DNA of 64,000 bases from SIG78 sp036677805. Its GTDB lineage: Bacteria; Verrucomicrobiota; Lentisphaeria; Victivallales; Victivallaceae. Made by a program: the position numbers and the translations under genes. Positions 17,511 to 25,701 of the stretch are shown here, piece by piece; within the stretch, counting starts at the first letter, position 1; the number at the start of each line of letters is the position of its first letter. The stretch is from assembly GCA_036677805.1 (NCBI GenBank), contig JAVBVS010000019.1, positions 97,041-161,040 on the forward strand, in the 5' to 3' direction. The notes beneath the pieces were generated by a model, which was not told the origin of the DNA, ran no database searches, and saw only the letters and a list, made by a program, of their open reading frames with translations.

Positions 17511-17539
17511 ATTATACTACATTTTCATGGCAATGTCAA
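17511..17539 (-). promoter_or_regulatory. Perfect-consensus sigma70 promoter of the GntR locus
   Basis: On the minus strand TTGACA (17539-17534), 17 bases, then TATAAT (17516-17511). It should drive the regulator, pseudopilins, glycosidase-like protein and SSS transporter to the terminator at 11223-11269. Confidence 0.88.
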
Positions 17540-17744
17540 TGGCCGAATGGAAAAAAAGCGGAAAATTTCACCGGACCGATGTACCGGCTCGCCGGACGCC
17601 CGTTGCCGCCTTCCCGGCCGGCGCTGCCGTCGGAGCGCGGGCGGATGGATGGTTCAGGCTTCGCCCGGTGGCACCGCCAATCGGACGCCCGTCTCCAGCG
17701 GGCGGACCGGAAAATGTTTTTTCGGCTTTTTTTCGATTTTAAAC
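17540..17744. other. GC-rich intergenic stretch without a visible gene
   Basis: The gap between the GntR gene and the Fe-S protein gene is 371 bases. Apart from the two promoters and the operator, this 205-base part holds no open frame with a ribosome site or a recognisable RNA. Near its end GGAAAATGTTTTTTCGGCTTTTTTT gives a weak hairpin and T-run on the plus strand that may terminate stray transcripts. Confidence 0.5.
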
Positions 17745-17773
17745 TTGAAAAATAGGCCGCCATCCGGTATCTT
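17745..17773 (+). promoter_or_regulatory. Sigma70-type promoter for the Fe-S protein gene
   Basis: TTGAAA (17745-17750), 17 bases, then TATCTT (17768-17773). The start codon at 17825 lies 52 bases downstream. Confidence 0.65.
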
Positions 17774-17824
17774 TCTTTATAAAACGAAATAAATATTCAT
17801 CAATGATGAATGCGGAGGCGGTTT

Positions 17825-18916
17825 ATGGCGATTTTAACCCGGGATTTCAACAGTGTGGATTTGCGCGATCCGGCGCGGGCGGCGGAATACGTCAAGAAAA
17901 AAGCGCTGGAATTCGGCGCCGATGCCGTCGGCATCGGCAACATCGAACGTTGGGCGGGCGCACCGATCCAGATGGATCCCAGACAGATCATGCCGGAATG
18001 CAAATCGATTATCGGCATGGTCTTCCGGGTCGAACGCGGAAGTTTGCGCGGCGTCGAAGAGGGCACTTATCTGAGCAATTATTCGGCCATGGGCTACGGC
18101 GGCATCACCTATTTGTACATGCCGATGACCGTAATCAACCTGGCCAAGGCGATCGAAGATCAGGGTTATGAAGCCATTCCCATGGGTCATCAGAGCGACT
18201 GGCGCGCGATCGACAATGTCGGTTATATGATTACCGACAAGGACGGCGAGCCGCGAAGCCGCCCGGCCCGTCCGGGACAGGCGGCGCCGGACGTGATGAT
18301 CCAGCTGCGCATCGCCTCCTACTTGTGCGGTCTCGGCGAAATCGGTTACAGCAAAATGTTCCTCTCGCCGCAGTTCGGTCCGCGCTGCCGGGTCGGAATT
18401 GTGCTTACGGATGTGGAGCTTGAGCCCGATCCGATCTACGACGGCCCCCGGCTTTGCAACCGCTGCATGGCCTGCGTCCGGGCCTGCCCCGGCCACTGCA
18501 TCCCCGCCGACCGTACGATCAAAGTCACCCTTGCCGGACATGATCTGGAATGGGCCGACATCGATATGGAAGGTTGCGGATTCGCCTTTCGCGGGGCGGC
18601 TCATTCGGGCGTGGAACAGGCCAAGCCCTACATGCCGCCGGATACCGGCGAGGCGGGGCATCCCGACTCGGTGCCGGGCGAGTGGAGTCCTTTCCGTCAC
18701 AAACCACGCAATCTTTACAACACCGGGCAGGCGGTCTGCGGTTCACGCGGCTGCACCCGGGCGTGCATGATCAGCCTTGAAGCGCGGGGCGTGCTGCAGA
18801 ACAGCTTCAAGCAGCAATTCCGCCGCCGTCCGGTCTGGTCGGTCGACTGGAGCCGGCCCGCCGAATACGCGTCCGGCACGACCTTTAAAAAGGATCGGGA
18901 CGAGGGGATCGACTGA
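17825..18916 (+). CDS. 4Fe-4S protein related to epoxyqueuosine reductase / reductive dehalogenase
   Basis: 363 residues from ATG 17825 (GGAGGCGG six bases upstream). LCGLGEIGYSKMFLSPQFGP followed by RCRVGIVLTDVELEPDP matches the corrinoid-site region shared by QueG and reductive dehalogenases. A ferredoxin motif follows, CNRCMACVRACP (Cys 211, 214, 217, 221), with another Cys at 225. The usual second ferredoxin motif is absent; instead there is a short CGSRGCTRAC cluster (Cys 305, 310, 314) near the C-terminus. There is no twin-arginine signal, so it is cytoplasmic, unlike respiratory dehalogenases. It is probably a redox enzyme of uncharacterised function. The IclR and U32-like genes follow on the same strand. 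Confidence 0.8.
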   Translation: MAILTRDFNSVDLRDPARAAEYVKKKALEFGADAVGIGNIERWAGAPIQMDPRQIMPECKSIIGMVFRVERGSLRGVEEGTYLSNYSAMGYGGITYLYMPMTVINLAKAIEDQGYEAIPMGHQSDWRAIDNVGYMITDKDGEPRSRPARPGQAAPDVMIQLRIASYLCGLGEIGYSKMFLSPQFGPRCRVGIVLTDVELEPDPIYDGPRLCNRCMACVRACPGHCIPADRTIKVTLAGHDLEWADIDMEGCGFAFRGAAHSGVEQAKPYMPPDTGEAGHPDSVPGEWSPFRHKPRNLYNTGQAVCGSRGCTRACMISLEARGVLQNSFKQQFRRRPVWSVDWSRPAEYASGTTFKKDRDEGID

Positions 18917-18933
18917 TATTCCGGGCGCGCCGG

Positions 18934-18961
18934 TTGCGATTTGCTCCGGCGGCGTTATATT
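18934..18961 (+). promoter_or_regulatory. Promoter of the iclR-like gene
   Basis: TTGCGA (18934-18939), 16 bases, then TATATT (18956-18961). The -10 box lies inside the palindrome at 18952-18968. Confidence 0.55.
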
Positions 18962-18968
18962 ATAACGC
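18952..18968. promoter_or_regulatory. Predicted operator, perfect palindrome over the -10 box
   Basis: GCGTTATATTATAACGC has perfect 8-base arms (GCGTTATA/TATAACGC) around a single T. It lies 44 bases upstream of the IclR-family gene and covers its -10 element, so autorepression is likely. Confidence 0.75.
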
Positions 18969-19012
18969 GGAAGGTCATAAAAAGTATTTTACGCACGAAA
19001 GATCGAAAAACG

Positions 19013-19732
19013 ATGGCGAATTCGGATCTGGTACAATCGGTCGTCCGGGCGCTGGATATCCTGAAGCTGGTGTCGGCGTCGAGCCACGGCATGCGGCTCA
19101 ATGAAATCGCCGCCGCCGCCGGCTTGAACAAAACCACCGCGTTCAACCTGATCCGGACCCTGATTGCGCGGGGCATGCTTGAAAAAGATGCCGAGAACCG
19201 GTTTCTGCCGGGGCCGGGCCTGGAGGAGATGGCGGCGCGGCGGCAACAGAGCGGTATTTTCCGCCGGGCCGGAAGCTGGCTGCTGGAACTGAGCCGGCGC
19301 CATCCCGGCGGAATCTTCACGTTTTCCGAACTGACTCCGGGAGCGGTCAATGTCCGGCTGCGGGTGTCGCCGGACCGCCCCGGCGAGGTGCAGCGGCCGC
19401 TGGGGCGGTCCTGTCCGGCCTACACTTCGGCGACCGCGCTCTGTTTGCAGGCGACCGGAAGCAATGCGGAAAGTTTCGAGGAGCACTGGTCTTATCTGGA
19501 ATACGGTGCGCCGCGCTGGGGCGGGCGAGAGCATTTCCTGCGCCACCAACAGGAGACCGCCCGCAACGGATTCTGCGCCTTGATCGAGGCCGCGCATTTG
19601 CGGGCGGCCTTCGCCGTGGCCGACAATTTTGCCATCGGCGCGAGTCTCGACGGGTTACCGGAACCCGACTGGACGGCGGTTGTGGCTCGGTTGGCTGACG
19701 AGTGCCGCCATTTCGCGCGGGAGACCGCCTGA
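19013..19732 (+). CDS. IclR-family transcriptional regulator
   Basis: 239 residues from ATG 19013; the frame is open upstream, but the added residues cross the promoter and operator. The N-terminal winged helix is typical (SVVRALDILKLVSASSHGMR, then LNEIAAAAGLNKTTAFNLIR). The C-terminal effector domain is recognisable but short and diverged (RSCPAYTSATALCLQATGS, RNGFCALIEAAHLRAAFAVA). IclR proteins bind small aromatic or aliphatic acids. The next gene, U32-like, starts 24 bases later and is probably cotranscribed. The palindrome over its own promoter is the likely binding site. Confidence 0.88.
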   Translation: MANSDLVQSVVRALDILKLVSASSHGMRLNEIAAAAGLNKTTAFNLIRTLIARGMLEKDAENRFLPGPGLEEMAARRQQSGIFRRAGSWLLELSRRHPGGIFTFSELTPGAVNVRLRVSPDRPGEVQRPLGRSCPAYTSATALCLQATGSNAESFEEHWSYLEYGAPRWGGREHFLRHQQETARNGFCALIEAAHLRAAFAVADNFAIGASLDGLPEPDWTAVVARLADECRHFARETA

Positions 19733-19756
19733 CGGCCTGAAAAGGAGCGTTCAACG

Positions 19757-20782
19757 ATGAAATTTGCCATCGGTTACCAGCAGACGGAGAACGGCGAACC
19801 CTTCAGCGACATCGTCCGCGACTACTGCGACGCGGTGGCGGAGGTCTACTTCCCATGGCCGGGCATGGCCGGAGGGAGGGCGGCGCTGGGGCGGCGGCGG
19901 GGCGGCGCCGACTGGTCGAGCCAGGAACGGCTGGAGGCCGAACTCCGGGCCATCCGGGCGCTGGGCGTCCGGCTTGATTTGCTGTTCAACGCCAACTGTT
20001 ATGGCGAATATGCCGTCAGCGTCAAACTGGCCAACGAAGTCGGCTCGATCCTCGATTATCTTGCCGGGCGGGAACTGTTGCCGGAGGTCGTGACCACGAC
20101 CAGTCCCTTCATTGCAGCGGTGATCCGCAAGCATTTTCCCGGGGTCGAATTGCGAGCGTCGGTCAATTTGCGCATCGATTCGACGCTGGCGATGGAGTAT
20201 ATGAGCGACAGCTTCGACAGTTTTCATATCCGGCGCGACCTGCAGCGCGATCTTGATACGGTGGCGCGGTTTCACCGCTGGTGCCGGGAACACGGCAAAA
20301 CGCTCTGTCTGCTGGCCAACAGCGGCTGCCTGCGGCATTGTCCGGCGCAAACCTTTCACGACAATCTGGTGGCGCATGATGCCGCCGTCGACGAGATTAA
20401 AAACCTGCCCGGCTTCGAGCCCCACCTGTGCTGGAAACTCTATCGCGATCCTGCGCATTTCGTGGAATTTCTCCGCGGCAGCTGGCTCCGTCCGGAGGAT
20501 CTGAAGGTCTACGAGCCGTTTTTTGCGACGGTCAAGCTGGCGACGCGCCAGCATCTTCATCCCCGGATGGTGATCGGGGCATACGCCGCCGGGCATTATG
20601 ACGGCAACCTGCTCGATTTGATGGAGCCCTGCTTCTCGCCGGCTTTCGCCCCGTATGCGATCGATAACCGGGCGTTTCCGGACGACTGGTTGACGGCGGC
20701 CCGCGGCTGTGCGACCGACTGCCGCCACTGCGGCCGCTGCGAAGCGGTCCTGGCGCGGGTTCTGGCCCGGGCGGCGGAGTAG
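19757..20782 (+). CDS. U32-peptidase-like TIM-barrel protein with C-terminal Cys cluster
   Basis: 341 residues preceded by AAAGGAGCG. Segments such as ALGVRLDLLFNANCYGEYAV, LRASVNLRIDSTLAMEYM and CLLANSGCLRHCPAQTFHDN are of the type seen in U32-family proteins. Members of that family (UbiU/UbiV, TrhP, RlhA) act in hydroxylation of ubiquinone precursors or RNA, and UbiU/UbiV carry a 4Fe-4S cluster. The C-terminus has CATDCRHCGRC (Cys 318, 322, 325, 328), a C-X3-C-X2-C-X2-C cluster that could bind Fe-S or zinc. A QueG-like Fe-S protein lies two genes upstream, so a joint redox role is conceivable. The exact function is unknown. Confidence 0.65.
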   Translation: MKFAIGYQQTENGEPFSDIVRDYCDAVAEVYFPWPGMAGGRAALGRRRGGADWSSQERLEAELRAIRALGVRLDLLFNANCYGEYAVSVKLANEVGSILDYLAGRELLPEVVTTTSPFIAAVIRKHFPGVELRASVNLRIDSTLAMEYMSDSFDSFHIRRDLQRDLDTVARFHRWCREHGKTLCLLANSGCLRHCPAQTFHDNLVAHDAAVDEIKNLPGFEPHLCWKLYRDPAHFVEFLRGSWLRPEDLKVYEPFFATVKLATRQHLHPRMVIGAYAAGHYDGNLLDLMEPCFSPAFAPYAIDNRAFPDDWLTAARGCATDCRHCGRCEAVLARVLARAAE

Positions 20783-20817
20783 TTCGCCGCCCGGTGCGGG
20801 ACGGCCCTCCAGGGGGG

Positions 20818-22179
20818 TTATTCGTACCGCAGCGCTTCGATCGGGTCGAGGCGCGAGGCCTTCCACGCCGGATAAAAGCCGAAAAGAATGCCGACCGTGG
20901 CCGAAACCGCCACCGCGGCCACCACCGCGCCGGGGCTGGATTCGACCGGCCAGTGGGCGAGGTGCTTGATCAGCAGCGAGGCGCCGTGCCCGAGCAGGAT
21001 GCCGAGGATGCCCCCGGCCACACAGAGCACCACCGATTCGATCAGGAACTGTTTCAGGATGTCGCGCGACCGCGCGCCCACCGCCATGCGCAAGCCGATT
21101 TCACGGGTGCGTTCGGTGACCGAAACCAGCATGATGTTCATGATCCCGACGCCGCCGACCACCAGCGAAATCAGCGCCACCCCCATCAGCAGGTTGGTCA
21201 TCAGCGTTGAGGTCTGGTTGAGCATATTCATGAAATCGGCGGCGTTGAACACCCGGAAGTCGTCGTCCTGATCGTTTTTGAGCCGGTGCCGGTCGCGCAG
21301 CAGAAGGGAGACCTCGCGGGTGGCGGCGGCGACCTTGTCGGTGGAGACGGCGGCGAAGAGAATCTGGTTGATCTGGGTCTGGCGGGGATAGAAAATATGG
21401 TCCTTGGCGGTCCGGGAATCCTGTTCCGGGTAGAGCGCGACGCCGCTGACGGCGAAACGGTCGCCAGGGTTGGACGACACCGTGCTCGAGGTGTTGGCGG
21501 CGCTGCCGGTCCGGAGGCCGGTCACCCGCATCCGCAACGTGGTCCACGGAGTAAGCACCACATCGTCCTCGTCCATGCCCATCATGTTGGCGCCCTTGCT
21601 CTGAAGCACGCCGACGACGTCGAAGGTGACCGCGCCGATGCGCAGTTCGCAGCCCAGCGGCGACACACCGCCGAAAACCTCCTTGACGATGGTGGCGCCG
21701 ACTACGCAGACCCGGGCGTTGGTGTCGACTTCGGCGTCGGTGAAGCGCCGCCCTTCGGCGATCTTCCAACCGCGGATGTCGAAATAGGCCGGCGCGACGC
21801 CGTACATGTTGCCCGGCTCCCAGTTGACGTTGCCGAATACCACCTGAATGCCGGAGCCGCGCACCACCGGCGAGTACATGCCGACGCTCGGACACAGCGC
21901 ACCGATGGCGTCGGCATCGGCCGGCACCAGCGATACCGCGCTGCCGGCGCCGGCGCGGGCGCCGCCGGGCGGCTGGGCGCTGCCGGGCATGACCATGACC
22001 GAATTGGCGCCCATTTTTTCGATGGATTCGCGGATCGAGGTTTTGGAGCCGTTGCCGATTTCCATCATGGTGATGACCGCGGCGATGCCGATCACGATAC
22101 CGAGGGTGGTCAGCAGCGTCCGGGTCGGATTGCGGAACAGCGATTTGAAGGCGGTCTGGATGATATTGATCGTACGCAT
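20818..22179 (-). CDS. MacB-type ABC transporter permease (FtsX/MacB_PCD)
   Basis: 453 residues. The N-terminus shows the MacB pattern: amphipathic FKSLFRNPTRTLLTTLGIVI then GIAAVITMMEIGNGSK, a periplasmic core domain of about 230 residues, and three C-terminal FtsX helices (ALISLVVGGVGIMNIMLVSV, TREIGLRMAVGARSRDIL, AVSATVGILFGFYPAWKA). As a separate polypeptide it pairs with the ATPase gene that ends 5 bases upstream. It extrudes a substrate from the periplasm with the adaptor and the TolC-like protein. It is the last gene of the TetR-controlled efflux operon. The substrate (drug, lipid or siderophore) is unknown. Confidence 0.93.
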   Translation of the reverse strand: MRTINIIQTAFKSLFRNPTRTLLTTLGIVIGIAAVITMMEIGNGSKTSIRESIEKMGANSVMVMPGSAQPPGGARAGAGSAVSLVPADADAIGALCPSVGMYSPVVRGSGIQVVFGNVNWEPGNMYGVAPAYFDIRGWKIAEGRRFTDAEVDTNARVCVVGATIVKEVFGGVSPLGCELRIGAVTFDVVGVLQSKGANMMGMDEDDVVLTPWTTLRMRVTGLRTGSAANTSSTVSSNPGDRFAVSGVALYPEQDSRTAKDHIFYPRQTQINQILFAAVSTDKVAAATREVSLLLRDRHRLKNDQDDDFRVFNAADFMNMLNQTSTLMTNLLMGVALISLVVGGVGIMNIMLVSVTERTREIGLRMAVGARSRDILKQFLIESVVLCVAGGILGILLGHGASLLIKHLAHWPVESSPGAVVAAVAVSATVGILFGFYPAWKASRLDPIEALRYE

Positions 22180-22184
22180 GGCAA

Positions 22185-22883
22185 TTAAGCTCCGGTGGCG
22201 GAATAGGCGCCGTCGACGATGCGCCCGTCGCTGATATGGATGGCGCGTCTGGCGAAATGGGCGATTTCCTCCGAGTGGGTGACCAGAATCACGGTGATGC
22301 CTTCGCGGTTCAACCGGCTGAACATTTCCATCACCTCGACGCTGGTGTGGGAATCGAGGTTGCCGGTCGGTTCGTCGGCGAAAAGCAGCGGCGGCCGGTT
22401 GATCAGCGCGCGGGCGATGGCGACCCGCTGCTGCTGGCCGCCGGAGAGCTGCGACGGCTGGTGGTCGGCGCGATCGGACAAGCCGACCTGAGCCAGCGCG
22501 TCAAGCCCGCGGCGGCGGCACTCCGCGGCGGAGAGATTCTGCGCGGTATAGTTGAGCGGCATGATCACATTTTCCAGCGCGCCGGTGCGCGGCAGCAAAT
22601 TGAAATTCTGGAATACGAAACCGATTTTACGGTTGCGGATCAGCGCCCGGCGGTCGCCGGAAACCCGCCCGACCTCTTCGCCGTCAAGCAGGTAGTCGCC
22701 GCTCGTGGGCCGGTCGAGACAGCCGAGAATATTCATCAGGGTGCTTTTGCCCGAGCCGGATGCGCCCATCAGCGCGACATATTCGCCGTGGCCGATTTCC
22801 AGCGAAATGCCCTTCAGCACCGGGACGGTGACTTCGCCCAGGAAGTAGGTCTTTTCGATATTTTTCAGTTCGATCAAAGCCAT
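22185..22883 (-). CDS. MacB/LolD-type ABC transporter ATPase
   Basis: 232 residues from ATG 22883, with GGAGAG upstream; an ATG at 22901 overlapping the previous stop (TAATG) is an alternative that adds six residues. All ABC motifs are present: Walker A GASGSGKST, signature LSGGQQQR, Walker B LLFADEPTGNLD and H-loop VTHSEE. ALMGASGSGKSTLMNILGCL places it in the MacB/LolD group. It powers the separate FtsX-type permease encoded next. It lies directly after the adaptor gene in the same operon. Confidence 0.95.
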   Translation of the reverse strand: MALIELKNIEKTYFLGEVTVPVLKGISLEIGHGEYVALMGASGSGKSTLMNILGCLDRPTSGDYLLDGEEVGRVSGDRRALIRNRKIGFVFQNFNLLPRTGALENVIMPLNYTAQNLSAAECRRRGLDALAQVGLSDRADHQPSQLSGGQQQRVAIARALINRPPLLFADEPTGNLDSHTSVEVMEMFSRLNREGITVILVTHSEEIAHFARRAIHISDGRIVDGAYSATGA

Positions 22884-22900
22884 GTTCGGACTCTCCGGCA

Positions 22901-24235
22901 TTACTTTTGCGGCGCCCGTTCCCGGGGCGGCTGACTGGAATTGCTGCGCCCCGGCCGCCGCGGCAGATTCGGCATGAAGGGGTTTTTGGTATCGCCGGAA
23001 GCGTTGGCGGCGGTCTGGACGGAAACGGTTTCCATGCCGGTCACGATCGGATCGCCGTCCCGCAGTTCCTCGGTTATGATCTCCTGGGTCATGCCGTTGC
23101 TCAAGCCCAGCTTCACCTTGACCGGCAGCAGCTTGCCGTCGGGTCCTTCTTTCCACAGCACCGCTTCGCCGGCGGCGGTTTCCGGCGGCGGCGCCGCCTG
23201 TGCTTCGGCCGGCGGCAGATAACGCAGCGCCGCCGCCGGAACCGACGGCACATTGAGGCGTTCGGCCCGGATGAACTTTACGTTGGCGGTCAGGTAGGGC
23301 ACCAGTTTGCCGTCCTTGTTGTCGGCATTGACTTCAACGATATAGGTGACGACATTGGAGGAGAGCGTGGCGTTGAGCCGGATGCGGTAGACCGTGCCCG
23401 GAAATTCGACGCCGGGGAAGGCATCGCACGAAAAACGCACCGGCATTCCCGGCTGAATGCTGCCGATGTCGGCTTCATTCAGCGACACCCAGACCTGCAT
23501 CCGGTTGAAATCGGTGGCCACCAGAAAGATGCTCGACGCGGTCTGGTTCGAAACCACGGTCTGGCCCACGCTGACGCGGCGGTCGATGACCACGCCGTCG
23601 ACCGGCGAGGAGATCACGCAGTATTCGAGATTGCGGCGGGCCTTGACCAGCGACGCTTCGGCGATGGAGAGCGAGGCTTTGGCTTGAGCCAGGGCGGCCT
23701 TGGTCTTGGCGGACTGCGCCAACGCGGAGAAATAGGCGGCCTGATAGGAGTCGTAATCGCTTTTGGTCATCGATTTTTCCGCATACAAAGTCTGGGCGCG
23801 AGCCCAGTTGTTTTGGGCCAGCAGCTCATTGGCTTCGGCGTCCTTGATCGAGGCTTCGGCGCTCAGAATGGAGGCCTGGGCCTGCTCGCGGCTGGCCTCG
23901 GCTTCCTGGAGTTCGGCCTTGTAGGTGATGTCGTCGATCTGGGCGAGGATCATGCCTTTTTTGACCTTCGACCCGTAATCGACGGTGTGCCCGTCGGCGT
24001 CAATGCCGAAGCTCATGATTTTGCCGTTGACCTGGGCGCCGACGTTGACCAGCTCTTCCGGCTCCACCGTGCCGGTGGCCGAAATCGAACGGCGGATGTC
24101 GGCGCGGGTGACGGGTTCGGTTTTGAACACGGTCCGGGTCTGTTCGCCGCCGGCGGCGGCATACCAGAGGTAAATGCCGCCGGCCGCGGCCGCGGCCAGA
24201 ATGATGATGACAAACCACCGGAAAAAATTCTTCAT
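22901..24235 (-). CDS. MacA-type periplasmic adaptor (membrane fusion protein, HlyD family)
   Basis: 444 residues with an N-terminal membrane helix (FFRWFVIIILAAAAAGGIYL). SISATGTVEPEELVNVGAQV and NGKIMSFG form the biotinyl-lipoyl half. A long helical hairpin of about 100 residues (AELQEAEASREQAQASILSA and onward) should dock with the TolC-like channel. The second lipoyl half is VISSPVDGVVIDRRVSVGQT, with beta-barrel and membrane-proximal domains after it. It links the inner-membrane ABC pump to the outer-membrane channel. Its ATG overlaps the TGA of the TolC-like gene (ATGA). The C-terminal tail is Pro/Arg rich. Confidence 0.93.
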   Translation of the reverse strand: MKNFFRWFVIIILAAAAAGGIYLWYAAAGGEQTRTVFKTEPVTRADIRRSISATGTVEPEELVNVGAQVNGKIMSFGIDADGHTVDYGSKVKKGMILAQIDDITYKAELQEAEASREQAQASILSAEASIKDAEANELLAQNNWARAQTLYAEKSMTKSDYDSYQAAYFSALAQSAKTKAALAQAKASLSIAEASLVKARRNLEYCVISSPVDGVVIDRRVSVGQTVVSNQTASSIFLVATDFNRMQVWVSLNEADIGSIQPGMPVRFSCDAFPGVEFPGTVYRIRLNATLSSNVVTYIVEVNADNKDGKLVPYLTANVKFIRAERLNVPSVPAAALRYLPPAEAQAAPPPETAAGEAVLWKEGPDGKLLPVKVKLGLSNGMTQEIITEELRDGDPIVTGMETVSVQTAANASGDTKNPFMPNLPRRPGRSNSSQPPRERAPQK

Positions 24236-25701
24236 ATTCCTACTTCTTTCTGAAAAACCGTGGGGCCGGTCGGCACCGGCTCGGCCACGGGAGTTTTGAT
24301 GGCGTAAACCGCGGCGTCGAGCTGCGCCTGCGCGTTGGCGATATTGACGATCGCGGTGGCGAGGTTGTTCTGGGCCTGCACCAGGTCGCGTTCGGCTTCG
24401 TTGAGCCGGGTGACCAGCGCGGTTCCGGCGTTATACTCGTTTTCGACCAGGTCCCGGGTGGCTTTGGTGAGGTCGCAGATCTCCTTGGAGATGACTGCCT
24501 CCTTGACGCTGGACCGGAGGTTTTCATACGCCGTGCGGACATCGGTGATCACATCGAGCCAGATCTGGGCGAGCATGAAATCGACTTCGGCGACGTTGGC
24601 GCCCGCGGCCTTGAGATTGTAATAGTCGGAGAACCCGTTGAACAGATTCCAGCTGGCGTTCAAGCCATAGCCCAGATTGCCGGACCCGGAGCTGCCTCCC
24701 GACGAGCCGCCGCCGTGGACGATGTTGTGATTCTGGCTGTAATTGAGGGAATAGTTGGCCGCAACCGTGGGGCCGAAGGCGGAAAATGCGCCGTAATAAT
24801 TATAGCGGGCGACCTTCAGCTGATCGCGGTAGGCGCGCAGGTCGGGACGGTTGGCCAGCGCCTGATCCATGTAGACTTCGATCGCCGGCAGTATCGGCGT
24901 CGCGGGCATGGCGATGGCCGGAAATTTGACCGCGGCCGGGATGGTGCCGTCGGTCAGCCCGAGGTAGCCGGCCAGCACGTAGAGCGCGGACTGGATCGAG
25001 TAGTCGATTTTGACCAGATTGAGCTGACCGTTGCGCAGCGTGACCCGGAAATTGAGCACGTCGCTCAGGAGTACCGTGCCGGCGTTGTATTTGCGCTCGG
25101 CGTCTTCGAGCATCTCCTTGCTGTATTCGATCTGGGCCAGCACGATCTCGCGCTGGGCGTGGGCCAGCTGGACGTCGTTGTAGGCGTAGGCCACCGCCCG
25201 CAGCAGCAGCCGCTGCGCGTCGGCGACCGTCGATTCGGTCTGAAGCAGGGTGTATTTGGTCGCCAGAATATTCATTTCACGGGCCAGACTGTCGAAAATC
25301 AGCAGCTGGCCGGAGAGCGACGGCTGATAGGATTCGCTCTGGCTCGAGGTTTTTGGCGAATTGCTCGAAGAAAACATCTTGCCGAAGCTCTGGCTGACCG
25401 ACATTCCGGCATTGAGCGTCGGAGCGTAACTCGAAAAGCTCTGATAGTAGCGCGCCCGGGCCGAATCGATGGAGAACTGGATGCTGCGGAAATCCGGATT
25501 GTTGGCCAGCGCGATGCTCTGGGCCTGTTCCAGCGTCAGGGTGTCCAGCTTTTCCGGCAGCAGGTTCTTTTCCTTTTCCTGAAGCGCGGTATAGGAGTCG
25601 GAAGAAACCGCGGCGGGGGGACGCGTGTACTGGAGGCAGCCGCCGACGGTCAGGGCCAGAACCGGCAGCACGGTCAGGCGGCATAAAAGAACGTTCTTCA
25701 T
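24232..25701 (-). CDS. TolC/OprM-like outer-membrane efflux lipoprotein
   Basis: 489 residues from ATG 25701, which overlaps the TGA of the TetR gene. The signal peptide ends in LALTVGGC, a lipobox-like site, so it may be acylated. Two OEP repeats are seen: DTLTLEQAQSIALANNPDFR with long helices to about residue 230, and LPAIEVYMDQALANRPDLRA continuing to the C-terminus (AERDLVQAQNNLATAIVNIA). Such proteins trimerise into the outer-membrane/periplasm channel of tripartite pumps. A short Gly/Ser-rich insert (GGGSSGGSSGSG) lies near residue 360, probably an extracellular or equatorial loop. Its partners are the downstream MacA- and MacB-like proteins. Confidence 0.92.
   Translation of the reverse strand: MKNVLLCRLTVLPVLALTVGGCLQYTRPPAAVSSDSYTALQEKEKNLLPEKLDTLTLEQAQSIALANNPDFRSIQFSIDSARARYYQSFSSYAPTLNAGMSVSQSFGKMFSSSNSPKTSSQSESYQPSLSGQLLIFDSLAREMNILATKYTLLQTESTVADAQRLLLRAVAYAYNDVQLAHAQREIVLAQIEYSKEMLEDAERKYNAGTVLLSDVLNFRVTLRNGQLNLVKIDYSIQSALYVLAGYLGLTDGTIPAAVKFPAIAMPATPILPAIEVYMDQALANRPDLRAYRDQLKVARYNYYGAFSAFGPTVAANYSLNYSQNHNIVHGGGSSGGSSGSGNLGYGLNASWNLFNGFSDYYNLKAAGANVAEVDFMLAQIWLDVITDVRTAYENLRSSVKEAVISKEICDLTKATRDLVENEYNAGTALVTRLNEAERDLVQAQNNLATAIVNIANAQAQLDAAVYAIKTPVAEPVPTGPTVFQKEVGI

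Noticed and set aside
17527..17742. Small open frame of 71 codons in the GntR/Fe-S intergenic region
   Set aside because: It overlaps the perfect GntR promoter and has no ribosome site or plausible composition.
17825..18916. Respiratory reductive dehalogenase
   Set aside because: There is no twin-arginine signal and no small membrane-anchor gene, and the second ferredoxin motif is missing; only the corrinoid-region similarity is kept.
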